A DNA stretch of 64,000 nt from Ignavibacteria bacterium RIFOXYB12_FULL_35_14 (GCA_001803045.1 MHAR01000064.1:658-64657); one strand, 5' to 3'. Positions 25,277 through 34,636 are shown, counted from the stretch's first letter. Made by a program: numbers and translations. Notes: generated by a model from the sequence alone, not told the origin.

Positions 25277-28000
25277 TTAATTTAATTTTGGTTTTTTAGA
25301 AAGAATCCCTTTAGGGGGAAATCTTCTTAAACGATTTGCATTAGTTACAACTGTTACAGAACTAAATGCCATAGCTGCACCCGCAATTATTGGGGAGAGC
25401 AGAACTCCGAAGAATGGGAAAAGCAAACCAGCAGCTATTGGTAAACCCAATCCATTGTAAAAGAAAGCGCCGAATAAATTCTCTTTAATATTTTTCATTG
25501 TCGCTTTAGAAAGCTGAATTGCAAGCACAACACCTTTAAGACTTCCTTTAATTAAAGTAATGTCAGATGCTTCGATTGCAACGTCAGTTCCGGTGCCAAT
25601 GGCCAGACCGATATCTGCTTGAGCTAATGCTGGCGCATCATTTATTCCATCCCCAACCATTGCAACAATCTTTCCTTCATTTTGCAATTTCTGAACATTG
25701 AAAGCTTTATCTTCCGGTAAAACTTCGGCGAGAACTCTATCTATACCAACCTGTTTACCGATTGCATTTGCAGTCCTTGTATTATCGCCGGTTATCATTA
25801 CTACTTCCAATCCCATTTTTCTAAGCAATGCAATCGCTTCTTTTGAATCCGGTTTAATCGTATCTGCAACGGCAATAATTCCGGCAGCTTTATTATCTAT
25901 TGCAATAAACATTGGTGTTTTACCATCATCTGCAAGTTTTATACTTTTTACTTCAAGGTCACCAAGATCTATAGAAAATTTTTTCATCATCTTTAAGTTG
26001 CCAAGAAATATTTTTCTTTCATTAACATTTGCCTCAACTCCGTATCCGGGCACAGCATTAAAGTTTTGAGCATCAAACAATTCGAGAGATTTATTTTTAG
26101 CTCCGTTAACGATAGCTTCTGCTAAAGGATGTTCAGAAGATTTTTCTACACTCGCACTTAAGCCAAGCACGTCGCTTTCAGAAAATCCATTTGCGGTCAG
26201 AACATCTGTTAATGAAGGCTTGCCTTCAGTTATTGTCCCGGTTTTATCAAGTACAATTGTATTTAGCTTTTGAGCTGTCTCCAATGCTTCGCCGCTTCTA
26301 ATTAATATTCCGTTCTCAGCACCTTTACCGACTCCGACCATCAATGAAATAGGCGTAGCCAATCCAAGTGCACAAGGACACGCAATAACCAATACAGTTA
26401 CAAAAACAATCAGTGCATAAATTAGCTGAGGTGCGGGTCCAAATACATACCATATAACAAATGAAAGAATAGCTGTAATGATAACTGCAGGTACAAAATA
26501 TCCTGAAACCTTATCAACAATTTTTTGGATAGGAGCTTTAGAACTCTGAGCCTGTTCAACCATCTGAATAATTTGTGCGAGCGCTGTATCCTTTCCAACT
26601 TTTGTAGCTTTGAATTTAAAGGAACCGGTTTTGTTAATTGTAGCGCCGATTACTTCATCACCCTCGTGCTTTTCAACAGGAATAGATTCGCCAGTAATCA
26701 TCGATTCATCTATTGATGATGATCCCTCTACAAGAATACCATCTACAGGAATTTTTTCTCCGGGTCTTACGATAATTATATCGTCAAGTACAACTTCTTC
26801 TACAGGCAGATCAATTTCATTTCCATTACGCAATACTCTTGCAGTTTTAGCTTGCAATCCAATTAATTTTTTTATTGCTTCCGAACTTTTGCCTTTTGCC
26901 CTAATCTCAAGAGCCATTCCTAGAACAACCAATGCCACTACAACAAAAATCACATCAAAAAACTGATCGGCTAATTCAGCTACGGGAAATATTTGTGGAA
27001 AATAGGTGGCGATCATCGAATAGATCCACGCTGCCGAAATTCCGGTTGCAATTAATGTGTGCATATTTGCCGAACGATTTTTAAACGCGGCTAATGCACC
27101 CGTATAAAACTGTGAGCCGGACCAGAACATCACGGGCAGAGCCAAAATTCCCATTGCCATCCAGATGTATCTTAAAACAGAAGAACCCATTTGGAATTGT
27201 TCGGGTAATCCCCAAACGGTTGGATAACTGAAGAAAATGACAGGCAGAGCAAGTATCGCAGCAAAGATAAATTTATTCATCAAAGTTTTATATTCTTTTG
27301 CACGGGCAAGCTGGTTCTCATCAACAGGTTCTGCTGCTACGGTTTTCATTTCTACTTTTCCTTCTCCCGTTTTGGGAGATTCTTTTTCGGCCTTTATACC
27401 GGCAGTGTCAAAAGTTTTATATCCGAGCTTATCAATTACATTCTTTATTTCATTAACATTAATTAATCCAGGGATGTAATTTATTATAGCAGATTCAGTT
27501 CCCATATCAACGCTTGCAGTAATGACTCCGTTTTTTAGTTTAAGCTCTTTTTCAATTTTAGAGACACACGACCCGCAATGCATTCCTCTTATTCCAATCT
27601 TTAGAGTTGACTGCCCGGTTTGATAACCGGCATTTTTAATTGCGCTTATTATTTCTTCCGTTGTGGTTTCACCGCTCTTAAACTCAATGTGTGCAGTTTC
27701 TGTTGCATAATTTACGTGTGCTACCTTTATCCCTGGCAACTTCTTTATTTCTTTCTCAATCGTATTTACACAAGAAGTGCAGTGAAGTCCGTTTATCGGC
27801 AAAGAAAGCTTTTCTATTCCATAGCTTGTTGTTTTATATGACGGCTCTACATTATTCATCTTTTCTATGTATTTATTAGGGTCAAGAACAAATTTATCCT
27901 CGCAGTTCTCAGAGCAGAACTCGTATCTTTTTCCATCTAAATCAATGTAATATTTAGATTGTGATTTCACTTCCATTCCGCAAACGGGGTCGCGTGTCAT
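25277..28000 (-). CDS. copA: Copper-translocating P1B-ATPase with N-terminal YHS domain
   Basis: A 907-residue Cu(I) export ATPase. Order: YHS domain (residues 1-47, DPVCGMEV and [10 protein letters not shown]), two HMA domains (GLHCTSC about 71-77 and GMHCGSC about 140-145), eight membrane helices, the CPC metal site ([11 protein letters not shown], Cys541 and Cys543), phosphorylation motif DKTGT, HPLAEA and the hinge [16 protein letters not shown]. The CPC plus the NGLG and GAAMAFSS motifs in the last helices mark the Cu(I) subgroup. It follows the Met-rich gene and precedes the cupredoxin gene; all three probably depend on sigma54-like promoter (d). Confidence 0.95.
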   Translation of the reverse strand: MTRDPVCGMEVKSQSKYYIDLDGKRYEFCSENCEDKFVLDPNKYIEKMNNVEPSYKTTSYGIEKLSLPINGLHCTSCVNTIEKEIKKLPGIKVAHVNYATETAHIEFKSGETTTEEIISAIKNAGYQTGQSTLKIGIRGMHCGSCVSKIEKELKLKNGVITASVDMGTESAIINYIPGLINVNEIKNVIDKLGYKTFDTAGIKAEKESPKTGEGKVEMKTVAAEPVDENQLARAKEYKTLMNKFIFAAILALPVIFFSYPTVWGLPEQFQMGSSVLRYIWMAMGILALPVMFWSGSQFYTGALAAFKNRSANMHTLIATGISAAWIYSMIATYFPQIFPVAELADQFFDVIFVVVALVVLGMALEIRAKGKSSEAIKKLIGLQAKTARVLRNGNEIDLPVEEVVLDDIIIVRPGEKIPVDGILVEGSSSIDESMITGESIPVEKHEGDEVIGATINKTGSFKFKATKVGKDTALAQIIQMVEQAQSSKAPIQKIVDKVSGYFVPAVIITAILSFVIWYVFGPAPQLIYALIVFVTVLVIACPCALGLATPISLMVGVGKGAENGILIRSGEALETAQKLNTIVLDKTGTITEGKPSLTDVLTANGFSESDVLGLSASVEKSSEHPLAEAIVNGAKNKSLELFDAQNFNAVPGYGVEANVNERKIFLGNLKMMKKFSIDLGDLEVKSIKLADDGKTPMFIAIDNKAAGIIAVADTIKPDSKEAIALLRKMGLEVVMITGDNTRTANAIGKQVGIDRVLAEVLPEDKAFNVQKLQNEGKIVAMVGDGINDAPALAQADIGLAIGTGTDVAIEASDITLIKGSLKGVVLAIQLSKATMKNIKENLFGAFFYNGLGLPIAAGLLFPFFGVLLSPIIAGAAMAFSSVTVVTNANRLRRFPPKGILSKKPKLN

Positions 28001-28029
28001 TTTATTTTGTTCCTTTCACTAATTGTCAT

Positions 28030-28578
28030 TTACTTTTTCTGCTGATGAGACTCGTGTTCAGGTCTACCCATTGTCTTAGTAGAATCATTCATCATATTCA
28101 TATTATGATTCATCATTCCACCCTCCATCATTCCATCATTGTGCATCATCTTCATCATCATTTTGTGCATTTCGGGGTTGTCCATCATCATTTTGCACAT
28201 TTGCATCATACTTTCATTATCACCTTCAGCATGATCCATCATTTTATTCATCATCTGCATTCTCATTGTGCTATCAGCAGCAATTTTATCCATGCATTTT
28301 TGCATATCCTCATGCTGCATTGTCATTTTTGTTTCTTTCTTTTCGATCGGTTTTTCCTGGGCATTTACAGAAGCCACAAACGTGAAAAGAAATCCAAGAA
28401 TAAAAATTGCAATTAAATTTTTCTTTAGCATTATATCACCTTTTTGTTTTGGTTTGTAAAAAAATATTGTTTGAAAATTCATTACTGATTGCTTCAGGTT
28501 TCTTAATGTTTGCATTCTATATAGGGTTAAAACTAACATTAGAATACTTAGCCCTAAGATTAAAATCTCAGAAAACAT
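28030..28578 (-). CDS. Met-rich exported copper-binding protein with upstream in-frame membrane segment
   Basis: The core protein starts at MLKKNLIAIFILGFLFTFVA (ATG 28431, with an AGGTGA site) and has a signal peptide followed by very Met-rich repeats (MQMMNKMMDHAEGDNESMMQ, MMMKMMHNDGMMEGG). An in-frame ORF runs upstream to ATG 28578, which has an excellent AAGGAG site and lies just downstream of sigma54-like promoter (d). Its product begins MFSEILILGLSILMLVLTLY, a membrane helix. Either the two are made as a fusion or translation restarts at 28431. A periplasmic Cu(I) sponge for CopA is likely. Confidence 0.75.
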   Translation of the reverse strand: MFSEILILGLSILMLVLTLYRMQTLRNLKQSVMNFQTIFFYKPKQKGDIMLKKNLIAIFILGFLFTFVASVNAQEKPIEKKETKMTMQHEDMQKCMDKIAADSTMRMQMMNKMMDHAEGDNESMMQMCKMMMDNPEMHKMMMKMMHNDGMMEGGMMNHNMNMMNDSTKTMGRPEHESHQQKK

Positions 28579-28612
28579 TATCTCAACTCCTTTTTAATTG
28601 TTTAAAAGATAA

Positions 28613-28628
28613 CGCAATAGAGGTGCCA
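28613..28628 (-). promoter_or_regulatory. Sigma54 promoter (d), best match
   Basis: Minus strand TGGCAC-CTCTA-TTGCG. It is a near-perfect match to the sigma54 consensus (TGGCAC, 5 nt, TTGCW). The expected transcript would begin about 10 nt before the AAGGAG site of the ORF at 28578, so the leader is very short. It drives the Met-rich/copA/cupredoxin genes. Confidence 0.7.
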
Positions 28629-28677
28629 TTAAAAAGTTGTGTTTAATGCACATAATAAAGTTTTTTCTGGTGGTAGG

Positions 28678-28714
28678 ATTTAAGATTCTTAAAAATTTTT
28701 AAATATGTTAAGCG
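28678..28714. promoter_or_regulatory. Candidate activator-binding site (d)
   Basis: ATTTAAGATTCTTAAAA then ATTTTTAAATATGTTAAG, four TTAA-type boxes. It starts 50 bp upstream of the -24 box, about one helical turn closer than in the other five copies. The following sequence up to 28930 shows nothing else I can recognise. Confidence 0.45.
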
Positions 28715-28930
28715 ATTCGGTGAAAAGAATTTTGGTTATTTGCCTATCTTAAATAGATATTTCTAAATAAACCTGGCTCAATACGGTGAAACTACCGAGA
28801 AAATATTTTTAGAAAGAGAGAAAAGATTAAAAAAAGTAAAAAACGAAGTAAAAAAAATTGAGCTTTTCGCTGAAACAATTTGCACTTAACCAATAATTAT
28901 TTCTTCTTTTGTCGCGTTCTGATTCTATGT

Positions 28931-29320
28931 CTAAGCAAGACTATCAACGGCTTTTTTTAGCTTTGTCTTTATTTCTTCTGCAATTGAAGAAAGATTAACA
29001 TTTTCAACAACTTGCATCGATGATACCGGATCAACGGCTGCCACCTCGATTTTATTTTCTTCCTGCTCAATAACAATAACATTACAAGGCAGCACAGCGC
29101 CTATCTTGTCTTCTGCCAGTAAGGCCTTATAAGCATAAGGGGGATTGCAAGCACCCAATATTTTATACTTCTTGAAATCAACATCTAATTTTTTCTTTAA
29201 GGTCTCCTTTACGTCAATTTCAGTTAAAATACCGAAACCCTCCTGTTTAAGAGCAACTTCTGTTTTACGCAATGTGTTCTCAAAGCTGTCCTCTATTATT
29301 TTACTATAATAGTAGCTCAT
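28931..29320 (-). CDS. DUF302 domain protein
   Basis: About 129 residues from ATG 29320, which has a GGAGG site. Sequence MSYYYSKIIEDSFENTLRKT leads into the DUF302 core (VKETLKKKLDVDFKKYKILG, ACNPPYAYKALLAEDKIGAV, LPCNVIVIEQ). An apparent 53-residue upstream extension overlaps the methyltransferase gene and is not supported. The function of DUF302 is not known; the conserved Cys in ACNPP and LPCN could bind metal. It follows the methyltransferase gene at 29346. A truncated relative lies after the second methyltransferase (31802-31894). Confidence 0.83.
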   Translation of the reverse strand: MSYYYSKIIEDSFENTLRKTEVALKQEGFGILTEIDVKETLKKKLDVDFKKYKILGACNPPYAYKALLAEDKIGAVLPCNVIVIEQEENKIEVAAVDPVSSMQVVENVNLSSIAEEIKTKLKKAVDSLA

Positions 29321-29345
29321 TATTTCCTCCGGTTTTAATTGGAAT

Positions 29346-29966
29346 TTATTTCTTGTTATTAATAATAAACATTCTAAAAATATTAAGTAGTAGGTTTTTA
29401 TCCTGATAATCATGAAATCCAGAATTAATAACATTATTTTCGGTATCTCTATTAATGTTAAAACCAAGCAGTCCGACAATCAGCGGATTAAGAAAGTCCA
29501 TCAACAAACCGATGAATTTATTATCACTCCTAACGTGTTCTAATATAATTATTTTCCCGTCATTTTTACAGATTCGTTTAATTTCCTTCAATCCTTTAAT
29601 AGGGTCAGGTACGGAACAAAAAACGAATGATGCAATAACGGTATCGAATTCATCTGTTTCAAATTCTGTTTTTTGAATGTCGGCATTAGTGAAATTAATA
29701 TTATTTAGATGACCGAATTTTTTTATTGCCTTATGAAGCATGCCGCTGCTGAAATCAATAACGGTGAGATTTGTATTTGATTGATAATAAGGAATATTCT
29801 TGCCTGTTCCTACGCCTACTTCTAACACTTTACCGGAGCTATATTTTACAAGCTCTTTTCTCCACTTACTGGAAGGTATTTCCATTGGAGCTTCCAGAAT
29901 ATCATAAAATTTTGAATATCTATTATATCTGTATCGTATCAACTCAGTGTTATCAATTTCTTTCAT
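29346..29966 (-). CDS. Class I SAM-dependent methyltransferase
   Basis: A 206-residue UbiE/phospholipid-methyltransferase-type enzyme. The SAM-binding motif is VLEVGVGTGKNIPYY, then TVIDFSSGMLHKA, FDTVIASFVFCSVPDP and KIIILEHVRSDN. An N-terminal YNRYSKFYDILEAPMEI motif is typical of the phosphatidylethanolamine or arsenite-type methyltransferase group, but there are no arsenite-binding cysteines. A close paralogue is encoded at 31922-32542 in a duplicated segment. The substrate is unknown; lipid methylation or a metalloid are options. Confidence 0.85.
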   Translation of the reverse strand: MKEIDNTELIRYRYNRYSKFYDILEAPMEIPSSKWRKELVKYSSGKVLEVGVGTGKNIPYYQSNTNLTVIDFSSGMLHKAIKKFGHLNNINFTNADIQKTEFETDEFDTVIASFVFCSVPDPIKGLKEIKRICKNDGKIIILEHVRSDNKFIGLLMDFLNPLIVGLLGFNINRDTENNVINSGFHDYQDKNLLLNIFRMFIINNKK

Positions 29967-30103
29967 TACTATTTCTTTCAGTATTAATTTAACATAAGGA
30001 CAATTAATTCTTAAAGTTTCATAAAATGAATACGGTACCGGAATTTAATAGTATGCTGAAAATGGTTGTGAGTTTTCAATTAGTTGACATCCGTTATTAA
30101 TTT

Positions 30104-30373
30104 CTATTTATTTTCATTTCTTTTATAAATCCTCATGAAAATGGACCCGAGTAGAAATCCAATTAACGCTCCATCGAAAAATGCGAAGGTAAAACCGGTT
30201 GTAACAGTGCTTAGTTTGGTATTGAATATACGAGCTATAAAAAATATAAAGTCTTCATTGAACATTTTCGTCATACCGTGAAAACTTGAAAAAAACAAAA
30301 AAACTAAAGCCCAAACAATACCATATACCAATGTAGTTGTTAACAGAATCAGAAAGTGGTTACCTTTAATCAT
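30104..30373 (-). CDS. Small two- to three-helix membrane protein (DUF5676-like)
   Basis: An 89-residue protein with hydrophobic segments LLTTTLVYGIVWALVFLFFS and TGFTFAFFDGALIGFLLGSI. The layout (two helices plus an IYKRNENK tail) is shared with the proteins at 39658-39924 and 45735-46007 and with each half of the protein at 46004-46630. I compare it to the DUF5676 membrane family. In the second duplicated segment this gene is reduced to nine codons by an in-frame deletion (32681-32710). Confidence 0.65.
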   Translation of the reverse strand: MIKGNHFLILLTTTLVYGIVWALVFLFFSSFHGMTKMFNEDFIFFIARIFNTKLSTVTTGFTFAFFDGALIGFLLGSIFMRIYKRNENK

Positions 30374-30391
30374 TTCTTTAGTCCAAAATAT

Positions 30392-30583
30392 TTAATGATG
30401 CTGATGCTCATTTTCTTTTTTAGAATCTGCAACGGATTCATCATCTTTTTGTCCGTGTCCTTTATGTGAACCGTGCGAATGACCACCGCAGCCACCCATT
30501 CCGCCGCCGTGAGCACCGTGTCCTCTATGCATAAAAAACATTACGGCAGCAAATATTACTATATATATTAATGTTTCAGACAT
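30392..30583 (-). CDS. His/Gly-rich small membrane protein
   Basis: A 63-residue protein: a membrane helix (LIYIVIFAAVMFFMHR) followed by GHGAHGGGMGGCGGHSHGSH and a charged tail ending EHQHH. The His, Cys and Met-rich segment is well suited to bind Cu, Ni or Zn. AAGGAG precedes the ATG. A paralogue at 32729-32923 is 80-90% similar. It lies between the small DUF5676-like gene and the permease gene, suggesting a role in metal hand-off at the membrane. Confidence 0.72.
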   Translation of the reverse strand: MSETLIYIVIFAAVMFFMHRGHGAHGGGMGGCGGHSHGSHKGHGQKDDESVADSKKENEHQHH

Positions 30584-30631
30584 TTTATCATCTCCTTTTT
30601 TATATAATCATAAATAAGGCAATAGAAATCC

Positions 30632-31735
30632 TTATTCATTTTGGTGTTGATGTTCTTTACTGGCACTTTTAGCCAGGATGAATAATGTTATAGCAATACC
30701 GATAGCACAGACATTTAACCAGAAAGTATAATCAAATTGAAATGTTGTTAACTCACTAATTTTCTTAATTTCTGTTGGTAATATTCCAAACAAACTGAAG
30801 AGTATGTGTACTGATATACCAGTTAATATCGCTGACGCCGCTGTAATTACGGCAATGTAAATGGCAAAAGGCCAGCCATAAAAATTAGCATTTATCTTAA
30901 CTGCTGGTGGAACATTAAAGTCAGCATATAAAAAAGCCATAATTGCACCGAATACAACTCCGTTATTTGTCAAAATTGCTGCAAGCGGACCATTTCCCAT
31001 TGAGCCAATTACCGTGATAATGGCAAGTACCGGTGCCATCATTGATTGAATGGGTACTATTAACCATTTTGGTAAATCTGTTGGAAATATAGCTTGAAAG
31101 AAGGATTCCGGTACAAATGTTGCCACAAAACCGGCTACTAGAAAACCGATGGCAATTTCTTTATATACCATTTTCCATTCAGCTTTATATGCCTTGCCGA
31201 CACGCTGCCAAACGAGTTTATTACGTAACATTTTTATAAAAGAATTTGGTAAACCTTCGGACGGTTCCATATTGTGTTCAGTTTTTTCTTTAGCATGTTC
31301 TAAAGCTTTTTGGGTAAGCTTTTTAGGCATGGTTAACCTTACTAATATTGCTTGTATAGTAATAATAATTGGAGCGCCAACAAAAAGCCCCAGAGCGTAT
31401 TGCCAGCCAAGAAAGATGTAGGCCAGTGCTGCCACTTCAATAGCCAGGTTTGTTGACGCAAACATATAAGCTAGTGCCGAGATAAGTGAGGCTCCCTTGG
31501 TGTACAAACTACGAGTAGCAGAGAGAGCTGCAAATGAACATGATGATGAAACGAATCCTAACATAGCTGCAATAAAGAGCTCTTTAGGTGTTCCTTTTCC
31601 TAAATATGTAGCAGCAGATTTTTTTGAAATGAATACCTGTATAATTGAAGAAAATGCATAACCAATACCAAGAGCCCAAAGTGCCTTCCATAATAGTAGG
31701 AAGGTTGTATACAGCGATTGTATGATTGCTTCCAT
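30632..31735 (-). CDS. ArsP/YraQ-type permease
   Basis: A 367-residue polytopic permease of the PF03773 (DUF318) family. Motifs: FVSSSCSFAALSATRSLYTK and VIGSMGNGPLAAILTNNGVV, each near a membrane segment; a His-rich KEHQHQNE tail ends the protein. Members include ArsP, which exports trivalent organoarsenicals, and other relatives of unknown substrate. The SSSCS motif may provide a thiol ligand in the pore. It lies in the duplicated region between the His-rich and methyltransferase genes; a methyltransferase next to an ArsP-like permease could hint at methylated metalloids, but that is speculative. Confidence 0.82.
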   Translation of the reverse strand: MEAIIQSLYTTFLLLWKALWALGIGYAFSSIIQVFISKKSAATYLGKGTPKELFIAAMLGFVSSSCSFAALSATRSLYTKGASLISALAYMFASTNLAIEVAALAYIFLGWQYALGLFVGAPIIITIQAILVRLTMPKKLTQKALEHAKEKTEHNMEPSEGLPNSFIKMLRNKLVWQRVGKAYKAEWKMVYKEIAIGFLVAGFVATFVPESFFQAIFPTDLPKWLIVPIQSMMAPVLAIITVIGSMGNGPLAAILTNNGVVFGAIMAFLYADFNVPPAVKINANFYGWPFAIYIAVITAASAILTGISVHILFSLFGILPTEIKKISELTTFQFDYTFWLNVCAIGIAITLFILAKSASKEHQHQNE

Positions 31736-31801
31736 GTAGGTTTGTAACCTTTATTTATATGTTATCGTTATTTTACTCATTAAGACAATATTTTGAAACT
31801 T

Positions 31802-31894
31802 TTAATTATAACAATAGTGCTTTGGCGATTTCCCTGTTTTATTCAGAGTATTCTCAAAACTATCCCTTATAATTTTACTATAATAATAATTCAT
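31802..31894 (-). pseudogene. Truncated DUF302 remnant
   Basis: ATG 31894 with a GGAGT site gives MNYYYSKIIRDSFENTLNKT, then unrelated codons to a stop at 31802. It matches the first 20 residues of the DUF302 protein at 28931-29320 (MSYYYSKIIEDSFENTLRKT) and has lost the rest. It occupies the equivalent place after the second methyltransferase gene, so it marks a duplicated segment whose DUF302 gene decayed. Confidence 0.75.
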
Positions 31895-31921
31895 TTTTTA
31901 CTCCGATCTTTTAATTTAAAA

Positions 31922-32542
31922 TTATTTCTTGTTATTTATAATAAACATTCTAAGAAAATCGTACCATAAATATCTAACCTGGTAAGAATCAAACCCGGAA
32001 TTAACAATATTATTTTCGGTATCTCTATTAATGTTAAATCCAAACAGTCCGACAATCAGCGGATTAAGCAAGTCCATCGACAAACCGATTAATTTGTTAT
32101 CACTCCTGACGTGTTCTAATAGAATTATTTTCCCGTCATTTTTGCAGATTCGCTTAATTTCTTTCAACCCTGTAACAGGATCCGGAACAGAACAAAATAC
32201 ATATGAGGCAATAACTGTATCGAAGGTGTCAGTTTCAAAGTCAGTTGCCTGAATATCCATTTGTATGAACTTAACGTTAGGTTTCCTTTTATATTTCTTA
32301 ATTGCCTTTGAAAGCATTCCCTCGCTGAAATCAATTGCCGTTAGATCAATATCATTAGGATAATACTCGATATTTTTCCCGGTACCAACGCCCACTTCCA
32401 ACACCTTACCCGAACTATATTTTATCAGTTCTCTTCTCCATTTACCTAAAAACATTTCCATTGGCGCTTCAAAGACATCATAGAATTTTGAATATCTATT
32501 ATATCTATGTCGTATTACCTCAATGCTATAAATTTCTTTCAT
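31922..32542 (-). CDS. Class I SAM-dependent methyltransferase (paralogue)
   Basis: About 206 residues from ATG 32542; a TTG codon at 32557 is a less likely start. It is highly similar to the protein at 29346-29966 over its full length (YNRYSKFYDVFEAPMEMFLG, EVGVGTGKNIEYY, FCSVPDPVTGLKEIKRICKN). It keeps the SAM motif intact and is therefore probably functional. It is part of a second copy of the methyltransferase/DUF302/His-rich segment. Divergence from the first copy is mostly conservative. Confidence 0.85.
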   Translation of the reverse strand: MKEIYSIEVIRHRYNRYSKFYDVFEAPMEMFLGKWRRELIKYSSGKVLEVGVGTGKNIEYYPNDIDLTAIDFSEGMLSKAIKKYKRKPNVKFIQMDIQATDFETDTFDTVIASYVFCSVPDPVTGLKEIKRICKNDGKIILLEHVRSDNKLIGLSMDLLNPLIVGLFGFNINRDTENNIVNSGFDSYQVRYLWYDFLRMFIINNKK

Positions 32543-32680
32543 TACTATTACTTTCAATATTAATTACACATAAGGACAATTAATTCCTAAAGTTTCATAA
32601 AATGAATGCAGTACGGAATTAAATAGTATGCTGAAAATAATGTTGTGAGTTTTCAGTTGGCTGACATGTGTTATCAATTT

Positions 32681-32710
32681 CTATTTATTTTCAATTCTTG
32701 TATAAATCAT
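32681..32710 (-). pseudogene. Nine-codon remnant of the DUF5676-like gene
   Basis: In this second copy of the segment the sequence reads MIYTRIENK and stops. It corresponds to the start codon of the intact gene at 30104-30373 joined in frame to its C-terminal IYKRNENK. The missing stretch of about 240 bp is bordered in the intact copy by AATC on both sides, a likely microhomology used for deletion. Confidence 0.7.
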
Positions 32711-32728
32711 TTCTTTAATTCAAAATAT

Positions 32729-32923
32729 TTAGTGATGCTGATGTTCGTTTTCTTTTTTAACATCTGGAGAGGCTTCATCGTTCTTTTGACCATGTCCTTT
32801 ATGCGAACCGTGTGAGTGCCCTCCGCAGCCGCCCACTCCACCACCACCATGTGCACCGTGCCCTCTGTGCATGAAAATCATTATTGCAGCAAATATTATT
32901 ATATAAATTAATGTTTCTGACAT
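32729..32923 (-). CDS. His/Gly-rich small membrane protein (paralogue)
   Basis: About 64 residues from ATG 32923 (MSETLIYIIIFAAIMIFMHR), after AAGGAGATGAG; an ATG at 32944 adds seven residues. It is a copy of the protein at 30392-30583, with GHGAHGGGGVGGCGGHSHGS and an EHQHH tail. It lies downstream of the Rieske gene, whose protein also begins MSETL, probably because of shared sequence at the start. A metal-binding role at the membrane is likely. Confidence 0.7.
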   Translation of the reverse strand: MSETLIYIIIFAAIMIFMHRGHGAHGGGGVGGCGGHSHGSHKGHGQKNDEASPDVKKENEHQHH

Positions 32924-32971
32924 TTTCTCATCTCCTTTATCCAAACAACTACCATTTAATTTTTGATTTTT

Positions 32972-33427
32972 CTAACTTTCTTTCGAAACGAAAATCTGAT
33001 CTCCTTTAAGATTCACTTTGAAAGGCGTTAATGGTCTTGGTGGTGGTCCGGCAACATTTATTCCTCTAAGATCATAATGCCCATTATGACACGCACACCA
33101 AATATGTTGGAAATCATCACGATATTGTACGGTGCAGTCTAAATGTGTGCATACTGCCGTAAAAGCTCTCAACTCGCCCTCTGGAGTATTTATAAGTATC
33201 CCGGGCTTTTCTCCAAATCTGAAAATTTTTCCACTGTTTGGTTTTAGTTCACCAACCTTACCAGCCATAACCAAAGTTGGTACGGGCTCAGAAGATTTCG
33301 GTGGAATTAAATATTTTAGAACCGGGTATATAATAGAAAAAGCAAATCCGACCAGACCACCACCTAAGAAATATTTTAGAAAATTCCGCCGCGATTTATT
33401 ACTACTACTATTTAAGGTTTCAGACAT
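32972..33427 (-). CDS. Rieske [2Fe-2S] protein with Tat-like signal
   Basis: A 151-residue protein. The N-terminus SRRNFLKYFLGGGLVGFAFS resembles a twin-arginine signal anchor. The Rieske motifs are CTHLDC and CACHNGHYD, with the following GPPPRPL proline loop, as in QcrA/PetC subunits of bc complexes. No cytochrome b gene is adjacent; the next gene upstream encodes an FAD-dependent oxidoreductase, which may be the electron partner. It could act in an oxidase or reductase at the membrane rather than in a full bc complex. Confidence 0.88.
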   Translation of the reverse strand: MSETLNSSSNKSRRNFLKYFLGGGLVGFAFSIIYPVLKYLIPPKSSEPVPTLVMAGKVGELKPNSGKIFRFGEKPGILINTPEGELRAFTAVCTHLDCTVQYRDDFQHIWCACHNGHYDLRGINVAGPPPRPLTPFKVNLKGDQIFVSKES

Positions 33428-33470
33428 TTTCTCATCTCTTTTCTACAACTAACAATTTTCTTCTGATGCG

Positions 33471-33500
33471 TCCCGCGAGACGGGATTTCACTTCGTTCAA
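33471..33500. repeat. Palindromic repeat unit providing a stop codon
   Basis: Plus strand TCCCG-CGAGA-CGGGA followed by TTTCACTTCGTTCAA. The TTGA at its end supplies the TGA stop (33497-33499) of the FAD oxidoreductase gene. The same extended unit is found at 34887, 36378 and 46598, where it supplies start codons and the first dozen codons. Confidence 0.65.
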
Positions 33501-34636
33501 TGTGCTAGTTTACCGTGCCTGCACCAAACACAATCGCAATGCACATGCATACATTTTTTATCTATAAGTCTTGTTTTGTACCATCGTTTAGCCATTTTAT
33601 AAACTAATCGTTTGCTCAGTGAAGTATTGTAATGCTTTCTTAAAGCCGGAATTACATCTTCTATTCTTCCAATTTTATTAAGAATTATATTATATCCTGT
33701 GTTAAATAAATGTACAAATAACCACCGGTTGGCAAGTGACGTTTGAAGTTTTGGAAAAAGTTGTTTTTTACACAGTTCAAAATAATTGAGTTCGTGAATG
33801 ATGCTCTGCGCAGCATAATAACCGGAAAGCATGGCATACTTAATTCCAAATCCCCAAAGCGCATCCTGAAAACCGGCATTCTCACCTACATATAAAATTT
33901 TATCATTTTTAGAGATGATTGGTTCATTAAAATAATTTACAAACCCGCCAAACTCTTTCGGTTTAATGATATTAATATCTATTACAGAATTTAATACGCT
34001 TAAAGATCTTGTATAGTATATATTTTCATTTTTAAAATCTTCAAACATACATGTTGCAAAAGTAGCTTTACCATTATTTACGAGTAAGTAAGCATACGCT
34101 TTGGGAGCAATCTTGTTATTTACAAATCCAATAAAAATATTCTTATGAGATGTTTCAAATACAATTCCTTTTGCAATTGCATCTGCTGCTTTTGGTCCTG
34201 TACCAACAATAGCAGATTGGTTATGTAGTGAATCTAATTTCTGCCCCCACAAAAAATTTACACCCAAATCCTCAGCCTGTTTCCGCAAACCCTGGTCTAA
34301 TGAATTAGTATTTGAACCTCGTTCAATAAGATAAAAAAGCGGGCGTGAAGTTTTGACACTAATTTTTTGCAGTTTTGGACCAACAAAATGACCATCATTA
34401 CCATTATACGGATAACACAAAAAATTTGTGTTGATGCCGATCCGTTTTAGAATAACTAAAGTGTCTTCTTCATCAGCCCAATTCTCCAACCCTTGAAAAT
34501 CACCGTTAAATCTTAATCCCACATCATTGTTCTGTTCATACAAATTTACATCGTAACCATTTTTAGCCAGAGAAATTGCTGCTGTTAAGCCACCCGGACC
34601 GGCACCAACAATTGTAACAGTTTTGTCACTGCTCAT
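33497..34636 (-). CDS. FAD-dependent oxidoreductase (geranylgeranyl-reductase-like) with Cys/His tail
   Basis: A 379-residue flavoprotein. The N-terminal FAD motif is VTIVGAGPGGLTAAISLAKN, and a second FAD motif GFQDALWGFGIKYAMLSGYY lies near residue 255, as in geranylgeranyl-reductase-type proteins. The last 17 residues (KKCMHVHCDCVWCRHGKLAH) contain four Cys and three His and look like a metal or cluster site. The gene directly precedes the Rieske gene. The final stop codon is supplied by a palindromic repeat. The substrate is unknown. Confidence 0.72.
   Translation of the reverse strand: MSSDKTVTIVGAGPGGLTAAISLAKNGYDVNLYEQNNDVGLRFNGDFQGLENWADEEDTLVILKRIGINTNFLCYPYNGNDGHFVGPKLQKISVKTSRPLFYLIERGSNTNSLDQGLRKQAEDLGVNFLWGQKLDSLHNQSAIVGTGPKAADAIAKGIVFETSHKNIFIGFVNNKIAPKAYAYLLVNNGKATFATCMFEDFKNENIYYTRSLSVLNSVIDINIIKPKEFGGFVNYFNEPIISKNDKILYVGENAGFQDALWGFGIKYAMLSGYYAAQSIIHELNYFELCKKQLFPKLQTSLANRWLFVHLFNTGYNIILNKIGRIEDVIPALRKHYNTSLSKRLVYKMAKRWYKTRLIDKKCMHVHCDCVWCRHGKLAH

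Noticed and set aside
27961-28416. Plus-strand His-rich ORF opposite the Met-rich gene at 28030
   Set aside because: Same artefact as above: Met-rich sense codons read as His on the other strand.
29321-29479. N-terminal extension of the DUF302 protein upstream of ATG 29320
   Set aside because: The extension overlaps the methyltransferase gene; ATG 29320 has a GGAGG site and matches the start of the truncated copy.
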